From Symsagittifera roscoffensis (lineage: Eukaryota; Xenacoelomorpha; Acoela; Convolutidae), in NCBI RefSeq assembly GCF_963678635.1, contig NC_087066.1, positions 36,457,152-36,521,151 of the forward strand: DNA of 64,000 nucleotides, read 5' to 3'. The notes below the pieces were generated by a model. It made no database searches and was not told the origin of the DNA. It worked only from the letters and a program-made list of their open reading frames with translations. Every line of letters begins with the position of its first letter. The stretch's first letter is position 1. A program made the position numbers and the translations under genes. Positions 10,942 through 23,164 of the stretch are shown piece by piece.

Positions 10942-11532
10942 ACAGAGCATTAAGGCCTTAATTCGGGCATACGCCCGGAGCGAAGGATTCGTCGCTGAAA
11001 CGTTTGCTGATCATGATGGTCCTATGCCTTTGACAGGCCCACCCAGTAGCGCCATAAAACGTCTATGTAACAATCGCCCAAATACTACATTGTGACGGAG
11101 CGTAGAAAAAGCACCTATTGACGACTGGTCGACGTCGGTTATCTAAATTCTACCCATTTTTCATCGTCTAGATCTAGCCAGTTGATTTTCTGGTCTGTTT
11201 AGGGCTAAGTAAAGTTACCATTTTTAGGCGATCAGTCAAACGACTTATGATCAGCTTTCGTTCGCATGCGAAGATAATCACATAGCTGGGTCTCGGATCC
11301 CCAGAATACATTACTACCATTAAAAGTACGGCTCGATTATCCTAATTTACTATCTTTTTAGTGACAGTTATATACTAAATACATTGTAGATGGGTTGACC
11401 CTTTCCTCCTTCTAGCTACTCATGCTCCGAAATAACAAACATTATTCGGGTTAATTTAATCGTTCAGGGCACTAAAGTAGCTAACAAGTCAGTTTATCTC
11501 AGTCTCTCAAAATACAACAGTCTCTGGGCGTT
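10941..11532. repeat. Segment Z, copy 2
   Basis: Matches 4,855-5,445 with scattered substitutions, clearly more diverged than the two D copies are from each other, so this duplication is older or evolved separately. At 11,533 it joins unit U2 directly, skipping about 0.9 kb present in copy 1 (5,445-6,357). A 64-residue open frame across the left junction (10,901-11,095) is a chance fusion of the TTGGTA block with Z. Confidence 0.85.
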
Positions 11533-11535
11533 TTC

Positions 11536-14026
11536 CGAGAGTCTTCCCAGCGAGAACATTTGCTTAACATCTGCCGACGTTGGCTTCAAATTATTCAATA
11601 ATTCGGTGATCCTCAACCTCAATCACATTACCATCCATCTGAAACTACTACAAAAAGTCTGTTGAAAATGATCAACTGAACTTGAGGTTTCAAAAAGTGC
11701 CCAAAGTATCGCATCCCAGGTAATAAGTGGTTTTGATTCAAAACCACTTATTACCAAAAATTTCTAGAGTTGCTTTACTTGTATTATTTATTTATTTCAA
11801 ATGTCTAGTCAATATGTGTATACTGATCTTACTTTATTGGGTGTATTTTACACGACTATGTTGAGATAAGGCAGGTTTCAGGTTGATCTATCTGAAATGG
11901 ATCAAAGGTTCGCTGTTAAATAAAAACTAATGGTATATGTAGTTTTTCAACCCTGTTTTTAACCAGGGAACTCACTACCGTGAAATATTGGTATTGTTAT
12001 TGACAGAATCAGGTTTTGGGTTTGGTATTGGTACTGATAAATACCAGGTTTCTGGCATTGGTATCGATCAAAACCAGGTTATTGGTGTTCTGAATCGTCT
12101 CAGATCACTCTAAATTCACCAGAATCATTGTAAGATTAATTTTTCGAGACAAGCTTTGTGGCAACATCCAATCCCTTGGGAAGCGATACTTTGGGCACTT
12201 TTTGAAACCTCAAGTTCGATTGATCATTTTCAACAGACCGTTTGTAGTAATTTTAGAACACGCATTTAAATGTTTTGGCATACCCGAATTTCCCATATTG
12301 GGAGCTTTGATTAAGGCGTCACAACCAAAATGTTTCGTGTTTCTAATGTTTCGTGATTTTTGCTAACAGGAGTTTTCAAAATTTTTGCAAGAGTTTTGAG
12401 GCATTGTAGCAAAGTATTGAGCTATTGACTGGGTTTGGTATTGTATTGGTATTGGTATTGATGATTCAGTTTGGTATTGGTATTGGTAATGGTATTGGGG
12501 CGATGGTATTGTTATTGTGATGCTGGTTTTGGTATTGGTTTTGAATTCTTGTTTTTAACATGTTCGCGTGTTTCAGGTTTTAGGTATTTAGAGACCTAGC
12601 CATGGGGCCGTTCTTATTTTTAGAGTGGATTCAATATTGTTTCTCTATTTAGAGAGTTAAAGGCATTTTTAAAAACTAGTTTTAAAAAAGAGTGCAATTT
12701 GGATTTTTGTCGCGCTCAATTAGGTTTCGAAACGAGTGTGCAGCTATTTTTGCTCCTCGTTTAGTGCCGCATCCGAAATGTAGGTTTCCGAAAAAATTTT
12801 GTCGCTCAGAGTGGGCCTTGTTTTCAGTGCAATCAGACGCGATACGTCTCAGCGTGTTGCCTATGGCAATCGGTCTCAACTCTACGTCTATCTTTATGAG
12901 ATCGATAAGCATTGTGCCAAAAAAGAAAAGTCTTAGGGTTTCGGATATTTTGCCATCTCCAATGAGGTTTATCATCTTAGTAAGCGATTTCAGAAAATTC
13001 AGTCATTTAACTATCTAAGTTCTCTGATATAACATGGTATGACTGGCTGGGATTTCTAATCAATTCTTGTACCGATTACGAGTGTACTCACTCACGGTCT
13101 AAATTATCGAGTTAACAAAAGTACATCAAGCAACGTTCCTCGCTTGCTCCTGTCAAAAAAAACTATTATGGTATTGATTGATTAGTAGATCATTTTTACA
13201 ACAGACGACCTTGTTCCGGGACGCGCGTGTTGCTCCTGTGCACTTCTCCAAACCCTCTCTGTGTGCCTCAGAAGAGGAAACGCCCGTATAATAATCAACC
13301 GAGCCATCGATTTTCGGGCAGTTTAATAATTAATAATTTGTCACGCTCTTTTTTTTATCCCCTTCTGGTGCTCCTTTTTTCTTTCTCCTTTTCTCTTTTC
13401 TCGCGCTTTTTTCCCTCCTGCTGGTCTTATTTCCAAGTATATGAAAAAAAAACATTGCACCCGAGCTTCTGTTTTTTCGGAATTGTTTGAAAGAGATAGC
13501 TAAGTGTAATTGTGGATGCACCCTCATTCAAGAGTATTTATTTGGGGGCAATTTTTGAGGTCAAGCCAAAATATTATATCAAAAAATGAAGAAAAAGATC
13601 AACTTATTAAGTGCCATTTTCGCACTACAAGACTCGCAGATTAATCAGACAGCGCAGGTTAAACAGAGTGCTTTTGGTTTGCGTAATAAAAAAAACTGCA
13701 GCCATTTCCCAAATACTGTACGTACAGCAATGACAAATAGTTTTTTGGTCTATCCGACTGAGGCGGCTCTGAAATTTTTTTTTGATCTATCCGACCGAGA
13801 CTGTTCTGAAAAATTTTTTTTTGATCTATCCAACTGAGGCGGTTCTGAAATAAAAACGAAGACATCCTTAATAAAAACGAAGACATCAGAAAGAAATCCT
13901 TTTCACTTATCAATCAAATTACTTATCAATGTTGTAGACAATCAGGCAAACAAAATGAGTTTTGTTTTCAAGAAAAAAAATTTTGGAACCATTTTCGCTG
14001 TACATTTGACTCTCTAGAAAGTTTTT
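11536..14026. repeat. Unit U2 (2,491 bp)
   Basis: Complete U unit with the same internal order as U1. It contains the RT fragment on the minus strand, the palindrome at 13,716-13,727 and three minisatellite copies (about 13,740-13,855). From 12,663 onward it is nearly identical to partial unit U6 (offset 10,496), which marks the start of the higher-order duplication. Confidence 0.92.
12625..12995 (-). pseudogene. Reverse-transcriptase fragment in U2
   Basis: Same minus-strand RT fragment as in U1, with LFFFGTM, LRPIAIGNTLRRI and FGCGTKRGA readable in one frame from 12,975 to 12,682. A one-base difference after the CTLF codons puts the following FKN-x-F block out of frame, unlike U1. Only the finger and first palm region is present. 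Confidence 0.78.
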
Positions 14027-16481
14027 CGAGAGTCTTCCCAGCGAGAACATTCGCTTAACATCTGCAGACGTTGGCTTCAAATTACTCAATTATTCGGTGA
14101 TCCTCAACCTCAATCACATTACCATCCAACTGAAACTACGAAATGTCTGTTGAAAATGATCAACTGAATATGAGGTTTCAAAAAGTGCTCAAAGTATCGC
14201 ATCCCAAGTAATAAGTGCTTTTGAGTGAAAACCTTTTATTACCAAAAATTTCTAGAGTTGCTTTACTTGTATTATTTATATATTTCAAGAGTCGTGTCAA
14301 TATGTGCATACTGAATTTAATTTCATGGGTGTATTTCACACGATTATCTTGAGATAAGGCAGGTTTTAGGTTGATTCATCTGAAATGGATCAAAGGTTCA
14401 CTGTTAAATAAAAACTAATGGTATACGTAGGCTTCCAACCCTGTTTTTAACCAGGAAACCCACTGCCGTGAAAAATTGGTAGTGTTATTGACAGAATCAG
14501 GTTTTGGGTTTGGTATTGGTATTGATCAAAACCAAGTTATTGGTGTTCTGAATCGTCCCAGATTACTCTAAAATCACTAAAATCATTGTAAGATTAATTT
14601 TTTGAGGGGATAGACAAGCTTTGTGGCAACATCCAATTTCTTGGGAAGCGATACTTTGGGCACTTTTTGAAACCTCAAGTTCAATTGATAATTTTCAACA
14701 GACCTTTTGTAGTAGTTTTTAAACGCGCATTTGAATGTTTTCGCATACCCGAGTTTCCCAAATTGGGAGCTTTGATTGAGAAGTCACAACCGAAATGTTT
14801 CGTGTTTCTAATATTTCGTGATTTTTATCAACACGAGTTTTCAGGCAAGTTTTGAGGCATTGTAGCAAAATATTGAGCTATTGACTGGGTTTGGTATTGT
14901 TTTGGTATTGGTATTGAAGATCCAGTTTGGTATTGGTATTGGTAATGGTATTGAGGCGATGGTATTGGTATTGTGATGTTGGTTTTGGTATTGGTGCTGA
15001 ATTCCTGTTTTTAACATGTTCGCGTGTTTCAGGTTTTAGGTATTTAGAGACCTAGCCATGGGGCCGTTCTTATTTTTAGAGTGGATTCAATATTGTTTCT
15101 CTATTTAGAGAGTTAAAGGCATTTTTAAAAACTAGTTTTAAAAAAGAGTGCAATTTGGATTTTTGTCGCGCTCAATTAGGTTTCGAAACGAGTGTGCAGC
15201 TATTTTTGCTCCTCGTTTAGTGCCGCATCCGAAATGTAGGTTTCCGAAAAAATTTTGTCGCTCAGAGTGGGCCTTGCTTTCAGTGCAATCAGACGCGATA
15301 CGTCTCAGCGTGTTGCCTATGGCAATCGGTCTCAACTCTACGTCTATCTTTATGAGATCGATAAGCATTGTGCCAAAAAAGAAAAGTCTTAGGGTTTCGG
15401 ATATTTTGCCATCTCCAATGAGGTTTATCATCTTAGTAAGCGATTTCAGAAAATTCAGTCATTTAACTATCTAAGTTCTCTGATATAACATGGTATGACT
15501 GGCTGGGATTTCTAATCAATTCTTGTACCGATTACGAGTGTACTCACTCACGGTCTAAATTATCGAGTTAACAAAAGTACATCAAGCAACGTTCCTCGCT
15601 TGCTCCTGTCAAAAAAAACTATTATGGTATTGATTGATTAGTAGATCATTTTTACAACAGACGTCCTTGTTCCGGGACGCGCGTGTTGCTCCTGTGCACT
15701 TCTCCAAACCCTCTCTGTGTGCCTCAGAAGAGGAAACGCCCGTATAATAATCAACCGAGCCATCGATTTTCGGGCAGTTTAATAATTAATAATTTGTCAC
15801 GCTCTTTTTTTTATCCCCTTCTGGTGCTCCTTTTTTCTTTCTCCTTTTCTCTTTTCTCGCGCTTTTTTCCCTCCTGCTGGTCTTATTTCCAAGTATATGA
15901 AAAAAAAACATTACACCCGAGCTTCTGTTTATTCGAAATTGTTTGAAAGAGATAGCTAAGTGTAATTGTGGATGCACCCTCATTCAAGAGTATTTATTTG
16001 GGGGCAATTTTTGAGGTCAAGCCAAAATATTATATCAAAAAATGAAGAAAAAGATCAATTTATTAAGTGCCATTTTTGCACTACAAGACTCGCAGATTAA
16101 ACAGACAGCGCAGGCTAAACAGAGTGCTTATGGTTTTCTTAATAAAAAAAAATGCAGCCATTTCCCAAATACTGTACGTACAGCAATGACAAATAATTTT
16201 TTTGTCTATCCGACTGAGGCGGCTCTGAAATTTTTTTTGACCTATCCGACTGAGACGGTTCTGAAATAAAAAATTTAGATCTATCCCACTGAGGCGGTTC
16301 TGAAATAAAAACGAAGACATCCTTAATAAAAACGAAGACATCAGAAAGAAATCCTTTTCACTTATCAATCAAATTACTTATCAATGTTGTAGACAATCAG
16401 GCAAACAAAATGAGTTTTGTTTTCAAGAAAAAAAATTTTGGAACCATTTTCGCTGTACATTTGACTCTCTAGAAAATTTTT
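14027..16481. repeat. Unit U3 (2,455 bp)
   Basis: Complete U unit directly abutting U2. It pairs with U7 (24,523-26,938) at an offset of 10,496 and is far closer to U7 than to its neighbour U4. It has three minisatellite copies; U7 has lost one. Palindrome at 16,172-16,183. Confidence 0.92.
15081..15451 (-). pseudogene. Reverse-transcriptase fragment in U3
   Basis: Minus-strand RT fragment nearly identical to that of U2, including the same frame break after the CTLF codons. Motifs LRPIAIGNTLRRI and CGTKRGA are intact. The shared break shows that the unit was duplicated with the lesion already present. Confidence 0.78.
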
Positions 16482-18926
16482 CGAGAGTCTTCCCAGCGAG
16501 AACATTCGCTTAACATCTGCAGACGTTGGCTTCAAATTACTCAATTATTCGGTGATCCTCAACCTCAATCACATTACCATCCAACTGAAACTACGAAATG
16601 TCTGTTGAAAATGATCAACTGAATATGAGGTTTCAAAAAGTGCTCAAAGTATCGCATCCCAAGTAATAAGTGCTTTTGAGTGAAAACCTTTTATTACCAA
16701 AAATTTCTAGAGTTGCTTTACTTGTATTATTTATATATTTCAAGAGTCGTGTCAATATGTGCATACTGAATTTAATTTCATGGGTGTATTTCACACGATT
16801 ATCTTGAGATAAGGCAGGTTTTAGGTTGATTCATCTGAAATGGATCAAAGGTTCACTGTTAAACAAAAACTAATGGTATACGTAGGCTTCCAACCCTGTT
16901 TTTAACCAGGGAACCCACTGCCGTGAAAAATTGGTAGTGTTATTGACAGAATCAGGTTTTGGGTTTGGTATTGGTATTGATCAAAACCAAGTTATTGGTG
17001 TTCTGAATTGTCCCAGATTACTCTAAAATCACTAAAATCATTGTAAGGTTAATTTTTTGAGGGGATAGACAAGCTTTGTGGCAACATCCAATCTCTTGGG
17101 AAGCGATACTTTGGGCACTTTTTGAAACCTCAAGTTCAATTGATAATTTTCAACTGACCTTTTGTAATAGTTTTTAAACACGCATTTAAATGTTTTCGCA
17201 TACCCGAGTTTCCCAAATTGGGAGCTTTGATTAAGGTGTCACAACCGAAAGGTTTCGTGTTTCTAATATTTCGTGATTTTTATCAACACGAGTTTTCAGG
17301 CAAGTTTTGAGGCATTGTAGCAAAGTATTGAGCTATTGACTGGGTTTGGTATTGTAATGGTACTGGTTTTGATGATTCAGTTTGGTATTGGTATTGGTTA
17401 TGGTATTGGGGCGATGGTATTGTTATTGTGATGTTGGTTTTGGTATTGATTTTGAATTCCTGTTTTTAACACGTTCGCGTGTTTCATGTTTTAGGTATTT
17501 AGAGACCTAGCCATGGGGACGTTCTTAATTCTAGAGTGGACTCAATATTGTTTCTCTATTTAGAGAGTTCAAGGCATTTTTAAAATCTAGTTTTAAAAAA
17601 AGAGTGCAATTTGAATTTTTTTCGCGCTCAATCGAGTTTCGAAACGAGTGTGCAGCTATTTCTGCTCCTCGTTTAGTGCCGCAGTGCCGCATCCGACTTT
17701 GTCATTCAGAGTGGGTCTTGCTTCCAGTGCAATCAGACGCGATACGTCTCAGCGTGTTGCCTATGGCAATCAGTCTCAACTCAACGTCTATCTTTATGAG
17801 ATCGATAAGCATTGCGCCGAAAAAGAAGTGTCTCAGGGTTTCGAATATTTTGCCATCTCCAATCAGGTTTATCAGCTTGGTAAGGGATTTCAGAAAATTC
17901 AGTCATTTAATTATCTAAGTTTTGTGATATAACATGGTATGACTGGCTGGGATTTCTTATCAATTGTTGAACCGATTACGAGTGTACTCACTCACGCTCT
18001 AAATTATCGAGTTAACAAAAGTACATCCAGCAACGTTCCTCGCTTTCTCTTGTCAAAAAAACTATTATGGTATTGATGGATTAGTAGATCATTTTTACAC
18101 CAGGCGTCCTTGTTCCGGGACGCGCGTGTTGCTCCTGTGCACTTCCTCCAAACCCTCTATATGTGTCTCATGAGAGGAAACGCCCGTATAATAGTCAACC
18201 GAGCCATGGATTTTTGGGCCGTTTATTAATTATTATTTTGTCACGCTCTTTTTCTTTATCCCTTCCTGATGCTCCTTTTTTCTTTCTCGTTTTCTCTTTT
18301 GTTGCGCTTTTTCCCCTCCCTGCTGGTCTGATTTTCAATTATATGAAAAAAAAATATTACACCCGAGCTTCCGTTTATTCTGAATTGTTTGAAAGAGATA
18401 GCTAAGTGTAATTAGGGAAGCACCCTCATTCAAGTGTACTTATTTGGGGGCAGTTTTTGAGGTTAAGCCGAATTATTATATCAAAAAATGAAGAAAAAGA
18501 TCAACTAATTAAGTGCCATTTTCGCACTACAAGACTCGCAGATTAAACAGACAGCGCAGGCTAAACAGAGTGCTTATTGTTTGCCTAATAAAAAAACTGC
18601 AGCCATTTCCCAAATACTGTACGTACAGCAATGACAAATAATTTTTTGGTCTATCCGACTGAGGCGGCTCTGAAAAAATTTTTTTTTGATCTATCCGACT
18701 GAGACGGTTCTGAAATAAAAATTTTTTGTCTCTACGACTGAGGCGGTTCTGAAATAAAATCGAAGTCACGAATAATTATTCTTATCAGAAAGAATTGCTT
18801 ATCAGTTATCAATCAAATTACTTATCAATGTTGTAGACCATCAGGCAAACAAAATGAGTTTTGTTTTCAAGAAAAAAATTTTCTGGAACGATTTTCGCTG
18901 GATATTTGACTCTGTAGAGAGTTGTT
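16482..18926. repeat. Unit U4 (2,445 bp)
   Basis: Complete U unit, diverged from U3 but matching U8 (offset 10,457). Diagnostic differences are a GTGCCGCA direct doubling at about 17,677-17,692 and loss of about 20 bp next to it inside the RT fragment. Confidence 0.92.
17537..17895 (-). pseudogene. Reverse-transcriptase fragment in U4, with internal deletion
   Basis: Same RT fragment as in the other U units, with the RPIAIG-type block recognisable. The segment encoding NFFGN...CGTKRG is shortened and an 8-bp GTGCCGCA doubling is added, so the motif is destroyed. U8 shares exactly this state. Confidence 0.72.
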
Positions 18927-19583
18927 CGAGAGTCTTCCCAGCGAGAACATTCGCTTAACATATGCAGACGTTGGCTTCAAATTACTCAATTATTCGGTGA
19001 TCCTCAACCTCAATCACATTACCATCCTACTGAAACTACAAAAATCTGTTGAAAATGATCAACTGAATTCGAGGTTTCAAAAAAAACCCAAAGTATCGCA
19101 TCCCAAATAATAAGTGGTTTTGAGTCAAAACCTTTTATTACCAAAAACTTCTAGAATTGCTTTACTTGTATTATTTATATATTCTAAGAGTCGTGTCAAT
19201 ATGTGCGTACTGAATTTAATTTCTTGGGTGTATTTTACACGATTATGTTGAGATATGGCAGGTTTTAGGTTGATCCATCTGAAATGAATCAAAAGTTCAC
19301 TGTTAAATAAAAGCTAATGATATACGTAGGCTTCCAACCCTGTTTTTAACCAGAGAACTCACTACAGTGAAAAATTGGTTTGGTATTGACAGAATCACGT
19401 TTTGGTTTTGGTATTGCTATTGATCAATACCAGGTTCCTGGTATTGGTATTGATCAAAACCAGGTTATTGGTGTTCTGAATCGTCTCATATCACTCTAAA
19501 ATCACAAAAATCATTGTAAGATTAATTTTTCGAGGGGATAGACAAGCTTTGTGGCAACATGCAATCCCTTGGGAAGCGATACT
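18927..19583. repeat. Unit U5, first 650 bp only
   Basis: Begins as a normal U and breaks at GAAGCGATACTTT, where it joins segment S. Its counterpart U9 (from 29,384) continues for another 440 bp or so before U homology ends, and a further 0.7 kb precedes S'. U5 is therefore the deleted form. Confidence 0.88.
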
Positions 19584-19736
19584 TTTTGAGTTTTCTAGAT
19601 ATGGAATTGATAATGATTTTAAATAAAGAAGAGAATAAGTGTTGATATCCTTTCAATTAAACTCGATACGTGTTGCAGTTTTTCATTAAAAACACGCAAC
19701 TCGACACGAGAAAATATAATATACAGTAAAATTGTG

Positions 19737-21741
19737 TTATGAATAAAAAATTTCGTCGAAGGTTGTTTTGTCGTTTGTTGTTCCGAGGACGCAAGCGGCG
19801 TTGGCAATCTGTATTGCCAGGGAGATTCTCTGTTTTATAAAGCTGCCTGATCTCGAATCGCCGGTGCATATGCTTAAGTTCTTACAAAGCTGGCTCGAAA
19901 AAATCTGTGCTGCAGCCGGCCGCGCACTGAATCTCAAAAGCTAGCGGTTGAAGAAGATATCCATCATCTATTAAGTCTTTAGGGTGTCATTTTTTTGATC
20001 TTCCGCTTCAGCGGCAGCCGTACCAGGGTTAAAAAACAGACCCGGCACTAATCTTGTTAGGGGCTTAGGTGTCTACTAGCGTTTAATCCCACAAGAGCTG
20101 CTTACCAACAGCCCAAGGAACGAGCGTCAAACCGTCTGTTCGCTTCTGATCGGTCATGTAGAGGTGTCTTGGTTCGAAAACGAACAGAATATGAGTAGAA
20201 GATAAAATCTGCTTTATAAGGGCATTCAGGTTTGAATGCCTAGAGAAGCTGCCTTCACATTTGAGGCAAGAAAAGCCATGCCAACCATCTTCTTTAACGT
20301 CTTTTCTGCACACAAATGTAGGCCGTTTGCAAATTTTTGAGCCTAATTGAAGTCCTAATGCAATTCCGAGTTGTTGGTTTGACAGTTTCAACCTTTAACT
20401 TTTGCACGGGATGACGTTCAACTACTGGGAGCCAAATCTATCTTGGAACGCATTGAATTTTTCATACGAATGGTTGGTTCGATTCGTAGAATCAAGTCTG
20501 CAACTTCGCTTTCAAAAATAAGCTCTGTCCAATTTTTTTGGATTCAATTTTCCGGAGCCCTTTCAATTTTACCAAGTTGAAATCAACCTTTAAGCGCATT
20601 TGGTTGCATCCAAATGCTCCAAACCAAAAACTTCGCTTAAGCCAAATTTCGCTCCTACTGCAGAGGATAAGAAAGCGGATGAAGGTAGTAGACGAGCGGA
20701 AGAAACACCCAAGCCAACCCTGGCGGCCGGGAGAACTGCTTGTAAAAACTGGTTATCATCCATTTGCACATTAGTGACTTTGCAAAACGAATTTCTTATT
20801 ATTTTGTCGTAGCGTTCAAAAAAATTGTTTTGCAAAAGACATGGGCATGCAAAAGCAATTTTTCAGGAGATAAAAACAATAATGGGCGCCTAGTTTGTCA
20901 ATGACATCCGATATTTTTTCAAGCTTCCTAGTTTTTTCGCCGAGAAATTTTTCCGAGAAAGCTCGCCGAGTGGAGATCCTAATATGAGGAGTTCTTCTTT
21001 TGTTTTTGTTTTCCTTTAGGGGCATATTTTTCCAAATTGTGTTAAAATTGAAGTATGCTGTGTACTCGTAGTCGGTCCCAGAAATCAAAAATCGCACTTC
21101 AAGCTCATGATGCAAGTTCGTTCCGTTTCCAGCTTATAGCGTCGGCTAAATTTCCGTCATGTAAACACCAAATGTTAAATTTTGACTCCATCTGTATGAT
21201 CAGTGTATGAATTGTTTCCGCAAAAAGAGGCGGTGCTTCAGAATCGCCTTGGTGAGTTCCGTCTTCTGACAATATGATAGAGCTTCTATAAAAAAGGTAA
21301 CTAGGTTTACTACAGGATCAAGTGGTGTATTTGTACAATTCGGGACGATTTGAAAAAAAAACATGATTCAGCATTGTTTCTCTATTTAGAGAGTTAAAGG
21401 CATTTTTAAAACCACAGTACAATTTGGATTTGTCGCGCTCAATTAGGTTTCGAAACCAGTGTGCAGCAATTTCTGCTCCTCGTTTAGTGCCGCATCCGAC
21501 CTGTAGGTTTCCGAAAAAATTTTGTCGCTCAGAGTGGACCTTGCTTCCAGTGCACTCAAACCCGGTACGTCTCAGCGTGTTGCCTATGGCAATTGGTCTC
21601 AACTCTACGTCTATCTTTATGAGATCGATAAGCATTGCGCCAAAAAAGATATGTCTTAGGGGTTCGGATGTTTTGCCGTCTCCAATGAGGTTTATCAGCT
21701 TAGTAAGCGATCTCAGAAAATTCAGTCATACAATTATCTAA
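19737..21741 (-). pseudogene. Longest copy of the minus-strand reverse-transcriptase polyprotein (in S)
   Basis: About 2 kb of one RT polyprotein can be followed in several frames. Motifs in order are FFGAML, LRPIAIGNTLRR, FFGNLQVGCGTKRGAE, FKNAFNSLNRETML, PELYKYT, GTHQGDSEAPPLF (the QGD region) and WCLHDGNLAD at about 21,140-21,170, where the catalytic LDD position reads LHD (GTCATG at 21,156-21,161). A thumb-like region with ITNV-type and LP-AR-GLG-type blocks follows (21,115-20,590). Next is a C-terminal domain (20,391-20,083) with a Cys/His cluster and a DQKRTDGLTLVPW block, then a tail with ITGD-like CTGDSRS and QRISLAIQIANAA (about 19,850-19,790). It is broken by stops and frameshifts. 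The family is a metazoan non-LTR-type RT; the exact clade is not assigned. Confidence 0.82.
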
Positions 21742-22649
21742 ATTTTCTGGATTTGGAGCTGCAAATTTGGCTCACTGAGCTTACTACTTATTAGCTTTAA
21801 TCTCTGCTCGAGGTTACTGCAAAAATCAGAAACAAGGAACAATCTCACTCGAGCTCAGTCAGTCCAGCGGTGCACCACCAGACTCTTCATGCCAGTTCCA
21901 GTTTCCCCCTCCGCAACCAGGAAGCCAATAGACAGACTTGTCTCTAAAACCCCTCAAAGAGCGCTCGTCAAAGAGGCACAATTATCAAACTTCTTTGTTT
22001 GATCAATACACTTGTTAATGACAAGCTGTGTATTCCAATCCACACTTTGTAAGCAAGTCAAAAAAACAAAATGGGTGGTGATTGTTAATGTGTACATCAA
22101 CTATTCTATATCTCTGCTAACGTTTTTTAAGTGCTTGTCCTTTCAGATATAACATGGTATGACTGGCTGGGATTTCTTATCAATTGTGGTACCGATTACG
22201 AGTGTTTTCACTCACGGTCTAAATTATCGAGTTAACAAAAAAACATCAAGCAACGTTCCTCGCTTTCTCCTGTCAAAAAAAACTATTATGGTATTAAATG
22301 ATTAGTAGATCATTTTTACACCAGACGCCCTTGTTCCGGGACGCGCGTGTTGCTCCTGTGCACTTCCTGCAAAGCACTGACAAAGCAAAAATTCGTCAGA
22401 CAAAAAAAGAGTCCCCGGACAAATCTTCTGAGTCCTCGCAAAAATTTTGTTGTTCAGTCTTTTTCGCCAGCACCGCAACTCCCCGCACTCCTGATTTGGC
22501 GCAAGCACTGCCTTCTCCTCATTGAACGATCCTCTTTTCTTCTTCAACGTGACTTGCTTCAGCAGTTCTCCGGGAACGCGTTCGACCAATGAAAGCAAAA
22601 CTTTTTGGCTTTAAAGTTCCCGGTCTGCTGGCGGTCCTTTTGCTTCCAG

Positions 22650-23115
22650 TTCCTTCTTCCGGCTCCTCAAGATCGTGACTTCGGGCTCGTTGCGTTTCCA
22701 CTTAGAGTCGTTGGAGATGTTATCCGCTAGCTTCTGGAACCACCTTATTAAGTTTGATTCCACCGCGGTCGTACCTTGTTCGACATTCTATACGTCATAA
22801 CCTCTTGTTTTTAAGGTCTATCTAAACAGTGTCGACCTGAGCAGGACTTCAATGGAAGTCCCTGCCTTCCTGTCGATACGCTTTACTTTGTGTTTATTCG
22901 CGGGTAGCTCTGGATGATCTTTCACCGGTCGTCCCGACTTGTCCAGCGTTCTAATAAAAGGCAAACTGGCAAGGTTTCCTTATTTATGAACGAAAATCCG
23001 CCTTTATTTTCGGGTTGGTCAGTCTTCTTTGTGAAGCTATCCGTATTTTGATGCTAGTCTCTGATCCTATGTTCAGCTGTCATGTTGTAACCGTCTAGAC
23101 GAAAAAGTGCATGTC
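22650..23115 (-). pseudogene. Ty3/Gypsy pol fragment (end of RNase H and following region) in S
   Basis: The minus strand reads RLDGYNMTAEHRIRD, a stop, then HQNTDSFTKKT and GGFSFINKETL, which matches the same part of Gypsy copies B and C (LDGYHMIIGHRMRDKHQNAD, then FLDKETY). After a frame shift, LDKSGRPVKDHPELP follows, again matching the B/C order, and then a diverged NEPEVTILR stretch. It belongs to the same Gypsy lineage as A-D but is a more distant relative, and it lies in the opposite orientation. Only about 150 codons remain, with at least two stops and one frameshift. Confidence 0.8.
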
Positions 23116-23126
23116 CTGAATGATCG

Positions 23127-23164
23127 AAATGCTTGTCGTCAACGAATGTTTACGACAAGCATTT
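23127..23164. other. Junction with a 13-bp inverted repeat (possible templated insertion)
   Basis: AAATGCTTGTCGT (23,127-23,139) is followed after 12 nt by its exact reverse complement ACGACAAGCATTT (23,152-23,164). The second arm also forms the first bases of the U sequence that follows (GCATTTTTAAAAAC). The homologous place in S' (34,723-34,747) has only the first arm. The extra arm exists only at this duplication breakpoint. Confidence 0.85.

Larger units (their letters stand above)
19584..23158. repeat. Mosaic segment S (copy 1)
   Basis: A 3.57-kb segment repeated as S' at 31,181-34,747 (offset about 11,597). On the minus strand it carries, from high to low coordinates, a Gypsy pol fragment (about 23,115-22,650), a U-like stretch (22,146-22,366), 0.4 kb of non-U sequence without clear coding (21,743-22,145) and a long RT pseudogene (21,741-19,737). 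Two pieces of S (21,365-21,741 and 22,146-22,366) are homologous to adjacent parts of U, so U looks like a shortened derivative of an S-type locus, or the reverse. Confidence 0.88.

Noticed and set aside
22298-22701. Several overlapping frames in both strands of S between the Gypsy fragment and the RT
   Set aside because: None has a recognisable domain. Part of the stretch is U-derived and the rest may be diverged Gypsy or RT sequence; I could not assign it.
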